Source of the DNA: JANQJA01 sp047947185
Lineage (GTDB): Bacteria; Pseudomonadota; Gammaproteobacteria; Pseudomonadales; Azotimanducaceae
Direction of reading: 5' to 3'
Assembly: GCA_047947185.1 (NCBI GenBank)
Contig: CP170502.1
Span: 2,852,001-2,916,000 of the forward strand
DNA: 64,000 nucleotides
Positions 52,881 through 62,169 of this stretch are shown here, one piece after another. The notes beneath the pieces were generated by a model. The model was not told the DNA's origin, made no database searches, and saw nothing but the letters and a program-made list of their open reading frames with translations. Position 1 is the stretch's first letter. Each line of letters opens with the position of its first letter. A program made the translations under genes and the position numbers.

Positions 52881-53999
52881 GTGGACAGCAGAAAACAGGT
52901 CGAGGCGAAAAAGCTGGCGGAATCGCTTTTCCGGATGCGAAGCGAGATGCAGGATTTTGCCGCGCAGTACGAGCATTTACTGCCAGTGCTTGACCCCGCA
53001 TTCACAGACAGTGCAAAAAATCTCCTGCACTATCTCAGCCTGCGGCGTCAGGACCTCAGGCCGATACAGCAACGTCTCACCGACCTTGGACTTTCGTCAC
53101 TCGGCCGGGCAGAGGCAAACGTTCTCTGGACGATAGACCGTGTACTCGAAACGCTGGGCTATCTCGCCGGCGAACCCGTCCCGTCAGCAAAGAGTTTTGA
53201 ACTGGACAGCGAATCGGCAAAGCATCTGCTCGACAGCCACACAACCCGGTTACTGGGAACCAGGCCCAACAACCGCAACGTCAGAATCATGGTCACCATG
53301 CCGAGAGACGCGGCCAGCGACTACCAACTTGTGCATGACCTGGTTGCGGCGGGTATGGACTGTATGCGGATATACTGTGCACACGACGATGCATCCGCCT
53401 GGGCACGAATGATAGATCACCTCAACCAGGCAAAAAAAGCGCTCGACCGGCCCTGCCGAATCCAGATGGACCTGGCAGGACCAAAACTTCGCACGAGTGA
53501 TATCCACCAGCATCTGTCAGCGCGTCGCCTGAAACCGGTACGTGATCCCACGGGGCACGTCACGCAACCTGCAAGACTGTCGCTGATCAGTCACGATGGA
53601 GTGCTACCCGAAAGTCTTCCCTGCGCCCGCGTCGACGCCAGGTGGTTGGGTCTGCTTGTGCCCGGTGACATCGTCAAGTTGACTGACGCGCGCGGTGCAC
53701 ACAGGAAGTGGCGTGTACGCGACGTGTCAGACCAGCGAGCTGACGTAGAGATAAAGAAGACAACCTACCTGGCACCTGGAACCCTGCTCACCCTGAAGCG
53801 GGACGACAAGCCAGCGACCGAAGTTATCGACCTGCCCGTCCGGGATGGCAGTTTGACACTGTTTGCAGAAGACAGGCTGGTGATCAAACGGACGACAGGC
53901 GAAACATCAGAAGAAAAATGTACCGGATGCTCGCTGCCACAGGTGTTCGATGATGTCGGAGCGGGCGAATCAATCCTGTTTGACGACGGCCGCGGTTAG
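52881..53999 (+). pseudogene. Pyruvate-kinase-like protein, 3' truncated
   Basis: 372 residues from the start at 52881. An N-terminal helical extension (LRRQDLRPIQQRLTDLGLSS) precedes pyruvate-kinase barrel blocks: VRIMVTMPRDAASDYQLVHD, DCMRIYCAHDD and IQMDLAGPKLRT. The insertion resembles the B domain (LLVPGDIVKLTDARG). The frame stops at FDDVGAGESILFDDGRG*, where family members continue for another ~200 residues with the Asp/Glu metal ligands. The break coincides with the left edge of the decayed IS91-type element, so the gene was truncated by insertion or deletion. Probably inactive. Confidence 0.75.
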
Positions 54000-54025
54000 T
54001 AAGAATAAACACCCTTTTTCATCAT

Positions 54026-54212
54026 TCAGAAAAGTATCGCCATCCCTGGGAGTTGTCCGTAATCCCCTCTTTCCGCAGATTCCTTCACGAGCTGAATGAG
54101 TTGGGCATCAGAAATCCGGCGAATTGCCTCTAGAATCAGTCTCTGGTCGATCGCGACCCTCACCGTTATGTAATCGATGTGCTGGCCTTCAGAATAGCGT
54201 CGTTTGTTGGTC
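54026..54212 (-). pseudogene. Short open frame downstream of the decayed IS91-type transposase
   Basis: The minus frame, open from within the transposase end, reads HIDYITVRVAIDQRLILEAI, RRISDAQLIQLVKESAERGD and ends GQLPGMAILF before the TGA at 54026-54028. The composition is protein-like, but there is no start and no family was recognised. It could be a passenger gene of the element or captured DNA at its origin end. Confidence 0.35.
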
Positions 54213-55710
54213 GGCCAGGTCTGCTGGCGGTGAGCGGTTTTGTGGATCTACTGGCCGATCCAGTCCCAGGTGCTTCAGGATCTTCTCAATGACGTCAGGG
54301 TCCTCAATGGACGCAATGATCCGAACCGGCCCGCCACACTTGTCACACTTCTCTATATCAATGGCAAAAACGCGCTTGAGACGCTGCGCCCAGGTCATCG
54401 AGTAGGCCTTTGGTTTCGGGTTCTCTTGTTCTTCTACCGATTTCTGCGGAACAACGTACTCACGCAGTTTGCTGTTGGGAGAGAACACACCATGAAACCG
54501 CGACTGGGCGTCCCCGTGAGCTTGACCCGTGGTTTGGGCACCAGCGCTGCCAGGCGGCCCATGAATTCCATTGGGCTGAGCACGACGTGAGTAGTACCAT
54601 CATCGTAAGGCGTTTTTAGCGCGATAACGACGTTGCCATTGTTGGCCAAAGACAATCGTCTCTCAGCGATGGCTGGTCGCGTGATGTAGCGGCATAAGCG
54701 CTCGAGCTTCTTGCGCTGATTGGACTTGCAGGCGATACCCGCATGAAGAGAAAAGCCAGATTGTTTGGTTACCAGGTCGTCGCGCTTTCTCGGTTCGGTT
54801 CTGACAGGAACTGTGTGTAACGTTAGCGCTTTCCGCCCTGCATTAGGGCCGAATGCCAGGCGATAAGTAATGGACGCACCGACTATCGCGCCCATGGCAT
54901 CTTCCTCCTCTTGCAGCAGATCCAGGTACTCGGACTCTGCGGGGCGGCCTTCCGATCGCGTACCAGGTATCCTGCTTTCTCGAGAAACCGCGAGACGCGT
55001 ATGGCAATTGTATGAGCAATGACATCCAGGTCTTCACAAGTTGGTGGTTTAACGGGCCAGAAGTAACCATTAGCGTCGTAGACGCCGTTCAGGTAAAGCA
55101 TGTGAAAGTGAGGATTCAAATTAAGGGCTGAGCCGAAGCGCTGAATCAGTGTAACCGCACCACTTTGCGCACCTGACTTGACCGTCATGCAAGCCCGCTT
55201 GATCAAGAACGTACTGATCACGCGATGCACGATCGTGAGCACCTGGCTCATGACCTTCGGGTTGGTCGCGAACAGGTAGCGTAGCGGATACGGAACACTA
55301 AGCACCCATTGCCGAATTGGTCGTTTGGGTAGGACCTCATCTACCAGGTGTGCAGCACTGTCCACCATCCGTCGCGCGCCACAAGACGGACAGAACCCAC
55401 GGCGTTTACAGCTGAATGCTACGAGCTTCTCGTGATGGCAGTTATCACAGCGAACTCGTAGAAACCCATGTTCCAGGCGGCCACACTTCAGATAGTCATC
55501 AAACTCTCGAACAACATAACCAGGCAATTGTTTGCCCTGTGCGGATAGCATAGCTTGGAACTCATGCCAGTGGCGCTCCACCAGCTGATACAACAGTGTT
55601 GTCTCTGGGGTATGGCGTTCGTAACGAAACGAACATGTCCTGACTGTTGTGTAGGGACACAGCACAAGTTCATTGAGAGAGTGACTTGAGAGCCTTGACT
55701 GGTTAGCCAT
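54189..55710 (-). pseudogene. IS91-family Y2 transposase, frameshifted copy
   Basis: Close relative of the intact transposase at 47447-48913, with the same order of zinc region, HUH motif (LNPHFHMLYLNG) and NQRKKLERLCRYITRPAIAE block. Two frameshifts break it: one near 54940, where EYLDL-type sequence moves frame (MGAIVGASITYRL resumes), and one near 54500, before FSPNSKLREYVV. The product cannot be full length. It ends DLADQQTTLF. The tyrosine recombinase gene lies 61 bases upstream on the same strand. Confidence 0.9.
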
Positions 55711-55771
55711 TGGATAGCAGTCGCTTTTTACTGAAAGTGCTGTAGGGCTGATGAATGAGGGAATGTGCGAG

Positions 55772-56452
55772 TTATTTGTTCAGTGTGCGCTTCAGCAGTG
55801 ATTCAAACGCTGAACCATCCTGGCGTGTCAGGTTGGGGACATACCAGGAATAGATGTGAAACAGCATCTCTGTAGTGCTGTGGCCCATCTGCCGGGCAAT
55901 CCACTCTGGATTTTCGCCTGCGGCGAGCCACAGCGTGGCTGCAGTATGGCGGGTCTGGTAGGGCCTTCGGAGTGGTATGCCAAGGCGTTTTAGCAATGGA
56001 TACCAGATCCGTTTTGTGACGTTGTGCACGGATAGTGGGTTGCCTGACTTGTTGGCGAACACGTAATCAATATCGCACGTCACTTTTGATTGCAGATTCA
56101 GTGCATCAAACACTGGCTGCGACATCTGAATCTCTCGTGTTGATCCATCGGTCTTAGCGGTGGTTTGCTGTCCTGCGACAAAAGACTCTCTAACCACGAT
56201 TTGTCGATGTTTAAAATCTACATGTTTCCACTTGAGTCCATGTACTTCACCGGTACGCATACCGGTGAAGAAACGGACTGTCAGATAATTCTTGTAGTCA
56301 GGACGCACGTGCTCTATGAGTTTTTGTAATTCTTCCAAAGTAAATGGATCTGCATCTGTCCGACCAACTTTAAGTGGTTTGATGTTCTTGAAGGGGGAAC
56401 TGAACTCGTATCTCTCTGCCGCCTCATTCATGATCGACCGAAGCGGGACCAT
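55772..56452 (-). pseudogene. Tyrosine recombinase (phage-integrase type), N-terminally truncated
   Basis: 226 residues from the ATG at 56452. The frame continues about 30 bases upstream (RGTSRINHV) and is then lost at a junction near 56485. The catalytic domain is present: Arg in FFTGMRTGEVHGLKW, RH-type motif YQTRHTAATLWLAAG, His in IARQMGHSTTEM and Tyr in FHIYSWYVP. The core-binding N-terminal domain (~100-150 residues) is missing. It lies directly upstream of, and co-directional with, the IS91-type transposase pseudogene; some IS91 relatives carry such an integrase gene, so the two may be one element. Confidence 0.8.
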
Positions 56453-56487
56453 GACATGATTGATTCGGCTGGTCCCGCGCTGGCATC

Positions 56488-56640
56488 GTGTACGTCGAGC
56501 TCAATGGTGGAATGCTTGACGAATTCCTTTTGAACGATACCTTGCAAGGCGCGCGGGCGCTACTCGACGACCTCGGCATGACGCCGGTCAGTGCCTCAAC
56601 GGGCCTGCCCGACCTGTGGATTCCCGACCCGGGAACCTGA
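56488..56640 (+). pseudogene. C-terminal gene fragment, unrecognised
   Basis: A plus-strand open piece beginning at the junction near 56488: VYVELNGGMLDEFLLNDTLQ, ARALLDDLGMTPVSASTGLP, ending DLWIPDPGT before the TGA at 56638-56640. It is protein-like but lacks its 5' part. The family is not recognised. Confidence 0.4.
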
Positions 56641-56929
56641 AAAATTCAGGGAACTGTCCGATCTTACCTGGAACGGCAAGCCAAATCGTGAAGCCCGCTT
56701 TGACGGGCGAGTGTCGCCCAGCCCAAGTTACTGGGGCACTGCAAAGGTAAAATCGCTGTTGATCTACGGCGAAGAAGACAAGAACGGAACGCCCAAGAAT
56801 GCGGCCGACCTTCACGGCCGACTCCCCGATTCCACCCTGCTGATGCTGCCAAACGCCGGACACTTTGTGATTCGAGAAAAGGAGGACGAGGTCCTGGACG
56901 CCATTTCCGGATTCGCCACCAACCTATAA
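56631..56929 (+). pseudogene. Alpha/beta-hydrolase C-terminal fragment
   Basis: From about 56631 the frame reads EKFRELSDLTWNGKPNREAR, YWGTAKVKSLLIYGEEDKNG, then LHGRLPDSTLLMLPNAGHFV. This is the C-terminal third of an alpha/beta hydrolase, with the acid-bearing GEED strand and the catalytic His in NAGHF. The nucleophile half is absent. It overlaps the preceding fragment in another frame, so two gene tails have been joined here. Confidence 0.6.
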
Positions 56930-56953
56930 GCAATAACACAAGAGGGAACCACA

Positions 56954-58990
56954 ATGCGTGAAGATCTGATCAAAGGCACCATCATCGCCTTGCTGGCCAT
57001 TGGCCTCGCCGGTTGCTCGGGCGACGATGATGCAGGCCCCGGGCCGGGAACGGAGGAAACGGCCGCGCCCGCCGGGGGGACGGCAGAACAGCCCGCACCG
57101 CAGCCCACCAGCGTACTGGACTATCCGGAAGGAGTTTTTGTCGCAAATCCCGAATCTTCGGCGCGACGCAATGCCTACTATGGCGATCTCCACATCCACA
57201 CGACCTACTCCTTCGATGCCTTTGCCTTCGGGACCGTCGCGACCCCCTACGACGCTTACCGCTTTGCCATGGGAGAACCGCTCAAGCATCCATCGGGTTA
57301 TGAAATGCAGCTGAAGCGACCGCTCGATTTCTACGCGGTCACCGACCATGCGATGTTCCTGGGAAATGCCAAGGCCGCCGCAGATACGACCACAGAACTG
57401 TCGAAACTGCCGGCGCTTGAGTTCATGCATAACCTGAACGCCCCCGAGAACCGGGTGCCAGGTTCAACGCCGCGTCGGAGCAAGGGATTTTCCTCCTTCC
57501 TCGGCGCCGTTCTTGACGCAATCGATAAGGGTCTGATCGATGTTGACGTGCCCAACAAGATTGTTCACGCAGCCTGGGTAGATTCCATTGCCGCCGCGGA
57601 ACAATACAATCGACCAGGAAAATTCACGACCTTTGTTGCCTACGAATACACATCCTCCTCCGATGACCGCGGGAATCTTCACAGGAACGTATTCTTCAAG
57701 GACGCGGACAAACTGCCAGGTATCCCGTTTTCCCGACTGCACAGCCGCGATCCCGAGGCGCTGTGGAACTGGATGGACGACCTGAGAGAACAGGGTATCG
57801 AAGCTCTGGCGATTCCCCACAATTCCAATGGCTCCAACGGCCAGATGTTCAAGCTGGTGGACTGGGCCGGCGATCCCCTCGACGATGACTATGCCAACAA
57901 ACGCATGCGCAACGAGCCCCTGATTGAAATCACCCAGATCAAGGGTACGTCCGAGACCCACCCTCTGTTGTCGCCCAACGACGAGTGGGCTGGCTTCGAG
58001 ATCATGCCTTACCGAATCGCCACCAGCCTGTATAGCGAGCCGGTCGGATCTTACGCAAGGGAAGCCCTGTTGAACGGCCTGACGTTCCAGGACAAGGGTA
58101 TGGAAAACCCCTTCAAGTTCGGGTTTGTGGGCGCGTCGGACAATCACATCGGCGCCTTCTCGGATGACGAATCCAACTTTTTCGGCAAGATCGGATTGCT
58201 TGATACCGGGGATGGCGCGGCACGAGGCTCTATCCCGCTTTCCGAGGAAGAGGGCAAGGCGGCGCTCAAGTCCACTCCGAACGGGGTAAAGGAACTGGAC
58301 GGCAAGGTCTACCGTGACGGATCCCAGATCACCTGGGGTGCCTCCGGATATGCTGCGGTATGGGCTGAAGAAAACACCCGTGAAGCGATCTACAATGCGT
58401 TCCGGCGCAAGGAAACGTTCGCAACCTCCGGCACCCGAATCAAGGTGCGCATCTTCGGCGGCTATGGTTTTGAGTCCTCCATGCTGGATAGCCGCGACGT
58501 TTTTGCCCAGGCGTATCGTGACGGCGTTTCCATGGGGTCTGACCTGCTCGCAGATGGCGACAAGGTCCCTGTCTTTCTTGTCTGGGCCGTCAGGGACACG
58601 TTGTCCGCACCGCTCCAGCGAGTCCAGATCATCAAGGGCTGGACCGAAGATGGTACACCGCATGAGCAAGTCTACGATGTCGCCTGCTCGGACGGCCTGA
58701 AGGTGGACCCGCAAACGCACCGATGTCCGGACAACGGCGCCACAGTTGACCTCGCAAACTGTGCCATCTCCAAGGGCAGCGGTGCAGCCGAGTTAAAAAC
58801 CGTCTGGAAAGACCCGGATTTCAATCCGGCCCATCGCGCGTTCTACTATGTCAGGGCGCTCGAGAACCCGACCTGTCGATGGTCAACATGGGACGCCATC
58901 AGAGCCGGCGTGAAGCCACGCCCCGATTACCCGGCAACAATCCAGGAACGGGCATGGTCATCACCCATCTGGTACGTCCCTGAGGCCTGA
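56954..58990 (+). CDS. DUF3604 lipoprotein (PHP-like)
   Basis: 678 residues from ATG 56954 (preceded by AGAGGGAACC). The signal peptide ends in lipobox LAGC, followed by a Gly/Pro/Ala-rich tether (~25-55), so it is membrane-anchored. Residues ~75-670 are DUF3604: NAYYGDLHIHTTYSFDAF with the HxH metal site of PHP-like phosphoesterases, DFYAVTDHAMFLG, EALAIPHNSN, and FVGASDNHIG. Close relatives are of unknown substrate; a metal-dependent hydrolase acting outside the cytoplasm is inferred. Not obviously in an operon with the hydrolase fragment before it. Confidence 0.9.
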   Translation: MREDLIKGTIIALLAIGLAGCSGDDDAGPGPGTEETAAPAGGTAEQPAPQPTSVLDYPEGVFVANPESSARRNAYYGDLHIHTTYSFDAFAFGTVATPYDAYRFAMGEPLKHPSGYEMQLKRPLDFYAVTDHAMFLGNAKAAADTTTELSKLPALEFMHNLNAPENRVPGSTPRRSKGFSSFLGAVLDAIDKGLIDVDVPNKIVHAAWVDSIAAAEQYNRPGKFTTFVAYEYTSSSDDRGNLHRNVFFKDADKLPGIPFSRLHSRDPEALWNWMDDLREQGIEALAIPHNSNGSNGQMFKLVDWAGDPLDDDYANKRMRNEPLIEITQIKGTSETHPLLSPNDEWAGFEIMPYRIATSLYSEPVGSYAREALLNGLTFQDKGMENPFKFGFVGASDNHIGAFSDDESNFFGKIGLLDTGDGAARGSIPLSEEEGKAALKSTPNGVKELDGKVYRDGSQITWGASGYAAVWAEENTREAIYNAFRRKETFATSGTRIKVRIFGGYGFESSMLDSRDVFAQAYRDGVSMGSDLLADGDKVPVFLVWAVRDTLSAPLQRVQIIKGWTEDGTPHEQVYDVACSDGLKVDPQTHRCPDNGATVDLANCAISKGSGAAELKTVWKDPDFNPAHRAFYYVRALENPTCRWSTWDAIRAGVKPRPDYPATIQERAWSSPIWYVPEA

Positions 58991-59091
58991 CCGATGGATT
59001 GGCGAACCGGCCTACCATAAATCGTGGGCCGGTTTGTCGAGCGGGTCCCGCACCACGCCTGCCGACAGGAATGGAGTCCCACATCGTATCA

Positions 59092-60351
59092 ATGGACCAA
59101 GAGAATTTTGGATACTCATCGATGGTCAAGAATCTCCTCATCGTCGCATTGCTCACCAGCAATGCTGCCTTCGGCTATGCGCTCTATCGCAACTGGCAGA
59201 CATCCGTCCCGGTCTCGACGACATCTGGCAAACCAGCTTTGACAGGCCCCGTTACTGCATCGGTCCAGCGTCCTGAAGCCCACGACGGCGCGCCGGTATC
59301 CGCGGCGACGGTGGTCGTGGGTGTCAATTTCAACCAGGACTACGGACAGCTTGCGGAGAGCCTCCGCGCCAATGAGTTTGACGAGGACATGATTCGACAG
59401 ATCATTTCCGCCACCATGAATCGCGACCGGGTGCTGGGTCAGCGCAACGAGGCGCAGCAACCCTACTGGAAGAAGACCGAGCGAAACCGGTCGGAAGACG
59501 TGCGTGAACGCCTGGATTGGCAGTCGGAGAAACGGGCAATGCTGCTGGATCTCTTCGGCGACGACATCGTCAATGACCCCTTGTTCGAGGATCTCTTCAA
59601 GCCCCTCAACAAGACCCTGCCGTTTCTGTCCTCGGAGAAGCAGATCGCCTTGCAGGAACTCGAACTGGAATCGCGAGCGCAGTTCTCGGATCTCGACCGA
59701 TTCGGTTTCACCCAGGAGAATCGCGACGAGATGCGGGAACAACAACGGTTGCGGGAAGAGTCCATCCGCTCACTGCTGACGCCAGATGAATACTTCGAAT
59801 ACGAACTGCGGGAGTCCAGGCTTGCCAACCAGATGAAGGAGCAGATGGATGGGTTCGACTATTCAGAGTATGAATTCCGGGACCTTTACCGGCTTCGCGA
59901 TGACCTCGCCCAGGAAAGGAGCCTTGCGGCAGCGACCATTAGCAGCCGCGAGGACTTTCAGGCATTGAGACAGACCGAGGAAGCAAGGATCCGCGAATAC
60001 CTCGGAGATGATCGATTCGAAGCGTATCAGCGAGCGCAGGATCCAACCTATAAGCGCCTGGTCACTATTGGTGAAAGGTATGGAAACACCGACCGTGAAA
60101 TCATCGAGGTGTACGAGAAGACCTCCGAGTTCCAGGAACAGATGAATACCGTCATGAGAGATCGGAACCTGACGAATGATCAGCGACGTGACAGACTTTC
60201 CACACTGCAGGCCAATCTTGCGAAAAGCGTTTCCGACATTGCCGGTGATGAGACCGCCAGTTCGGTGACATCAAATCTCGCAAGACCCAGGGGACCTGGT
60301 CCGGGTGGACCAGGCCCGGGTGGACCAGGCGCGCGCCGCGGTCCTCGCTGA
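59092..60351 (+). CDS. Membrane-anchored coiled-coil protein with Gly/Pro tail
   Basis: From ATG 59092 the product has 419 residues; other in-frame starts (58999, 59071, 59122) are possible. A single N-terminal TM/signal helix (VKNLLIVALLTSNAAFGYAL) is followed by long charged helices (FDEDMIRQIISATMNR; ERSLAAATISSREDFQALRQ; DRRDRLSTLQANLAKS) rich in Glu/Arg. The tail is a short Pro-Gly repeat (GPGPGGPGPGGPGARRGPR). No family recognised. It follows the DUF3604 gene by 101 bases on the same strand, so they may be linked. Confidence 0.6.
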   Translation: MDQENFGYSSMVKNLLIVALLTSNAAFGYALYRNWQTSVPVSTTSGKPALTGPVTASVQRPEAHDGAPVSAATVVVGVNFNQDYGQLAESLRANEFDEDMIRQIISATMNRDRVLGQRNEAQQPYWKKTERNRSEDVRERLDWQSEKRAMLLDLFGDDIVNDPLFEDLFKPLNKTLPFLSSEKQIALQELELESRAQFSDLDRFGFTQENRDEMREQQRLREESIRSLLTPDEYFEYELRESRLANQMKEQMDGFDYSEYEFRDLYRLRDDLAQERSLAAATISSREDFQALRQTEEARIREYLGDDRFEAYQRAQDPTYKRLVTIGERYGNTDREIIEVYEKTSEFQEQMNTVMRDRNLTNDQRRDRLSTLQANLAKSVSDIAGDETASSVTSNLARPRGPGPGGPGPGGPGARRGPR

Positions 60352-60363
60352 CAAGGAGCCCCT

Positions 60364-61290
60364 TTATTCGGCCGTTAGTCTGAGCAGGATGTTCCCCTCG
60401 GCCCGGGTATCGAAAACAAGGCTGTCTTCACCTTCGCGGTATACCGGCAGGTTTCTGCCTGCGAGGCGACGGCGTTCGGTGTCGAGATCCGGAACGGCAA
60501 ACACCAGGTCGAAGACCCCGTCACCGCGCTGCTGGATCGAGTCTGCGCACAGGCTCGTTTCGGCAAGTGGTTCACACAGTTCAAACAGCAAGGGGCCGAC
60601 CCGCACCCGCTGTCGCCCCATGCCAAGCTGTTCATCCGCGACCGTGCCGCCTTCGGTGTCGAAACCCAGGTGCCCGTAATAGTCGACCGCGGCAGACAGG
60701 TCCGAGACACCAATGCCGACACCGACAAAACGCCAGTCGTTTACCAGCGGGTGGGCTTCATTGTTGGCTTTCCAGGCGTTTTCCCAATCGGTGGCCGGCG
60801 GCCGCAGCGAAATCATGACATCACCGTGCTGACGGCTGTCCAGGTAGTTCTCTACCGTCCTGCCATTGACGGTGGCGTTGAACATGACCTCACACCCCTT
60901 GCCCACGAGAAACCGGGTGTCTTCCTCCACATCAGGTGTGTTGAAGCAGATGTGGTTGATGCCCGGCCCCTTCTTTGCGAGGTACTCGTTAAGGAACATG
61001 CCCGGGCCAGGCTTCATCGGGTAACACTCCAGCTGACAGTTCCCGATCTGGCATTCCCCGTCGACAAAGTTGTGTGCACCGCCCGTTCGGTAGGTATTTG
61101 TCACCGGGTCACCTTCCAGCGTCCGCCAGAACATGAGCGAGCCTTCGCCCTCCTCGTGCGGCAGCAGCGGTTGCGGACCGACGCTCACACCCACACCCAG
61201 GGCCTGGTAGTGGCGCAACGTCGCGTTGCGGTTTGCGATCGTCATCCCGACATGATTGACGACCCAGTCGCTGCCCAGTGTCTTGTTCAT
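60364..61290 (-). CDS. VOC-family protein, two-domain
   Basis: ATG 61290 is preferred because GGAG lies eight bases upstream; the product is 308 residues. Two vicinal-oxygen-chelate repeats are visible: the first from WVVNHVGMTIANRNATLRHY to ENYLDSRQHGDVMISL, the second from WRFVGVGIGVSDLSAAVDYY to DSLVFDTRAEGNILLRL. Each has the characteristic GxNHI or GVGIGV strand and closing Glu/Asp strand that bind a metal. Possible roles are dioxygenase, epimerase or lyase in the catabolic cluster. It immediately follows the SDR gene (14 bases) on the same strand. Confidence 0.82.
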   Translation of the reverse strand: MNKTLGSDWVVNHVGMTIANRNATLRHYQALGVGVSVGPQPLLPHEEGEGSLMFWRTLEGDPVTNTYRTGGAHNFVDGECQIGNCQLECYPMKPGPGMFLNEYLAKKGPGINHICFNTPDVEEDTRFLVGKGCEVMFNATVNGRTVENYLDSRQHGDVMISLRPPATDWENAWKANNEAHPLVNDWRFVGVGIGVSDLSAAVDYYGHLGFDTEGGTVADEQLGMGRQRVRVGPLLFELCEPLAETSLCADSIQQRGDGVFDLVFAVPDLDTERRRLAGRNLPVYREGEDSLVFDTRAEGNILLRLTAE

Positions 61291-61304
61291 CGTGTTCGCT
61301 CCGG

Positions 61305-62138
61305 TCATGCCATGTAGCCGCCATCCACGCACAGGACATGCCCCGTGACGTAGCTTGCCGCATCGGAGGCCAGGAACACCGCCGCGTTGGCCATCTCCTC
61401 GAACGTCGCCACCCTGCCGAGCGGCAGGTTCTGCGGCCCGGTCGACCAGACCTCGAACTTCTCGAGTTCAGTCGGTTCGGGCCGTGGCTTGCGGGGTCCG
61501 CGAGGTCGATCCGGCCTGACGGCATCTTCGGCGGGGTGCATTTCCCATTCGACCAGCGACGGGGCCAGGGCGTTGACCCGCACGTTATGCGGCCCGAGGT
61601 ACCGACAGTACTGGCGGGTCATCATGGCGATGCCTGCCTTCATGATGGCGTAGTTACCCATCGCCTTGTCGGCATGTGCCTTCAGCCCGCCCCTGGAACT
61701 GAGGTTGATGATGCTGCCACTGCCCTGCTCGATCATCACGGGCGCTACCGCCTGGTGCATCAGCCAGTAACCTTTCAGGTTGACGTCCGTCAGCCGGTCC
61801 CAGCCGTCCTCATCAAGGTCCGGGAGCGACCGCGCGTGGTACATGACCGCGACGTTCATCAGGATGTCGATGCGACCGAACGTTTCCCTGACCTGCGCAA
61901 CGAGTTCATCAACCTCGGACTTGCTGGAGATATCGGTCCGGATGGCCATCGACTCCCGGCCCATCCCGCGAATCTGGTCCGCTACCGCCTGCAGTCGCCC
62001 GTCTTCGACATTGATGTCGGTCACCGCGACATCAGCGCCAGCTTCCGCGAGACCGAGCGCAAAACCCTTCCCCATGTTACGACGCCCACCCACCACGAGC
62101 GCTTTTTTTCCTTCGAGCGAAAAGTCCTCAAGACTCAT
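61305..62138 (-). CDS. Short-chain dehydrogenase/reductase
   Basis: 277 residues. Cofactor motif VVGGRRNMGKGFA (variant of TGxxxGxG), acidic specificity position in VTDINVEDG, MNVAVMYHARS (N-x-A-x variant of NAG), catalytic Ser in IINLSSRGG, and Tyr/Lys in NYAIMKAGIAMM. An insert rich in Pro/Arg (~215-235, RPRGPRKPRPEP) near the substrate loop is unusual. The C-terminal GHVLCVDGGYMA is typical of the classical SDR family. NAD(H) preference is likely from the Asp after the second strand. Middle of the minus-strand catabolic operon, 31 bases after the acyl-CoA dehydrogenase. Confidence 0.92.
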   Translation of the reverse strand: MSLEDFSLEGKKALVVGGRRNMGKGFALGLAEAGADVAVTDINVEDGRLQAVADQIRGMGRESMAIRTDISSKSEVDELVAQVRETFGRIDILMNVAVMYHARSLPDLDEDGWDRLTDVNLKGYWLMHQAVAPVMIEQGSGSIINLSSRGGLKAHADKAMGNYAIMKAGIAMMTRQYCRYLGPHNVRVNALAPSLVEWEMHPAEDAVRPDRPRGPRKPRPEPTELEKFEVWSTGPQNLPLGRVATFEEMANAAVFLASDAASYVTGHVLCVDGGYMA

Positions 62139-62169
62139 ATCAGTACCCCCTTGTCATCTCGCTGGCAGG

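Noticed and set aside
57464..58720. 418-residue minus-strand open frame
   Set aside because: Lies wholly opposite the DUF3604 gene, which has a lipobox and clear domain motifs.
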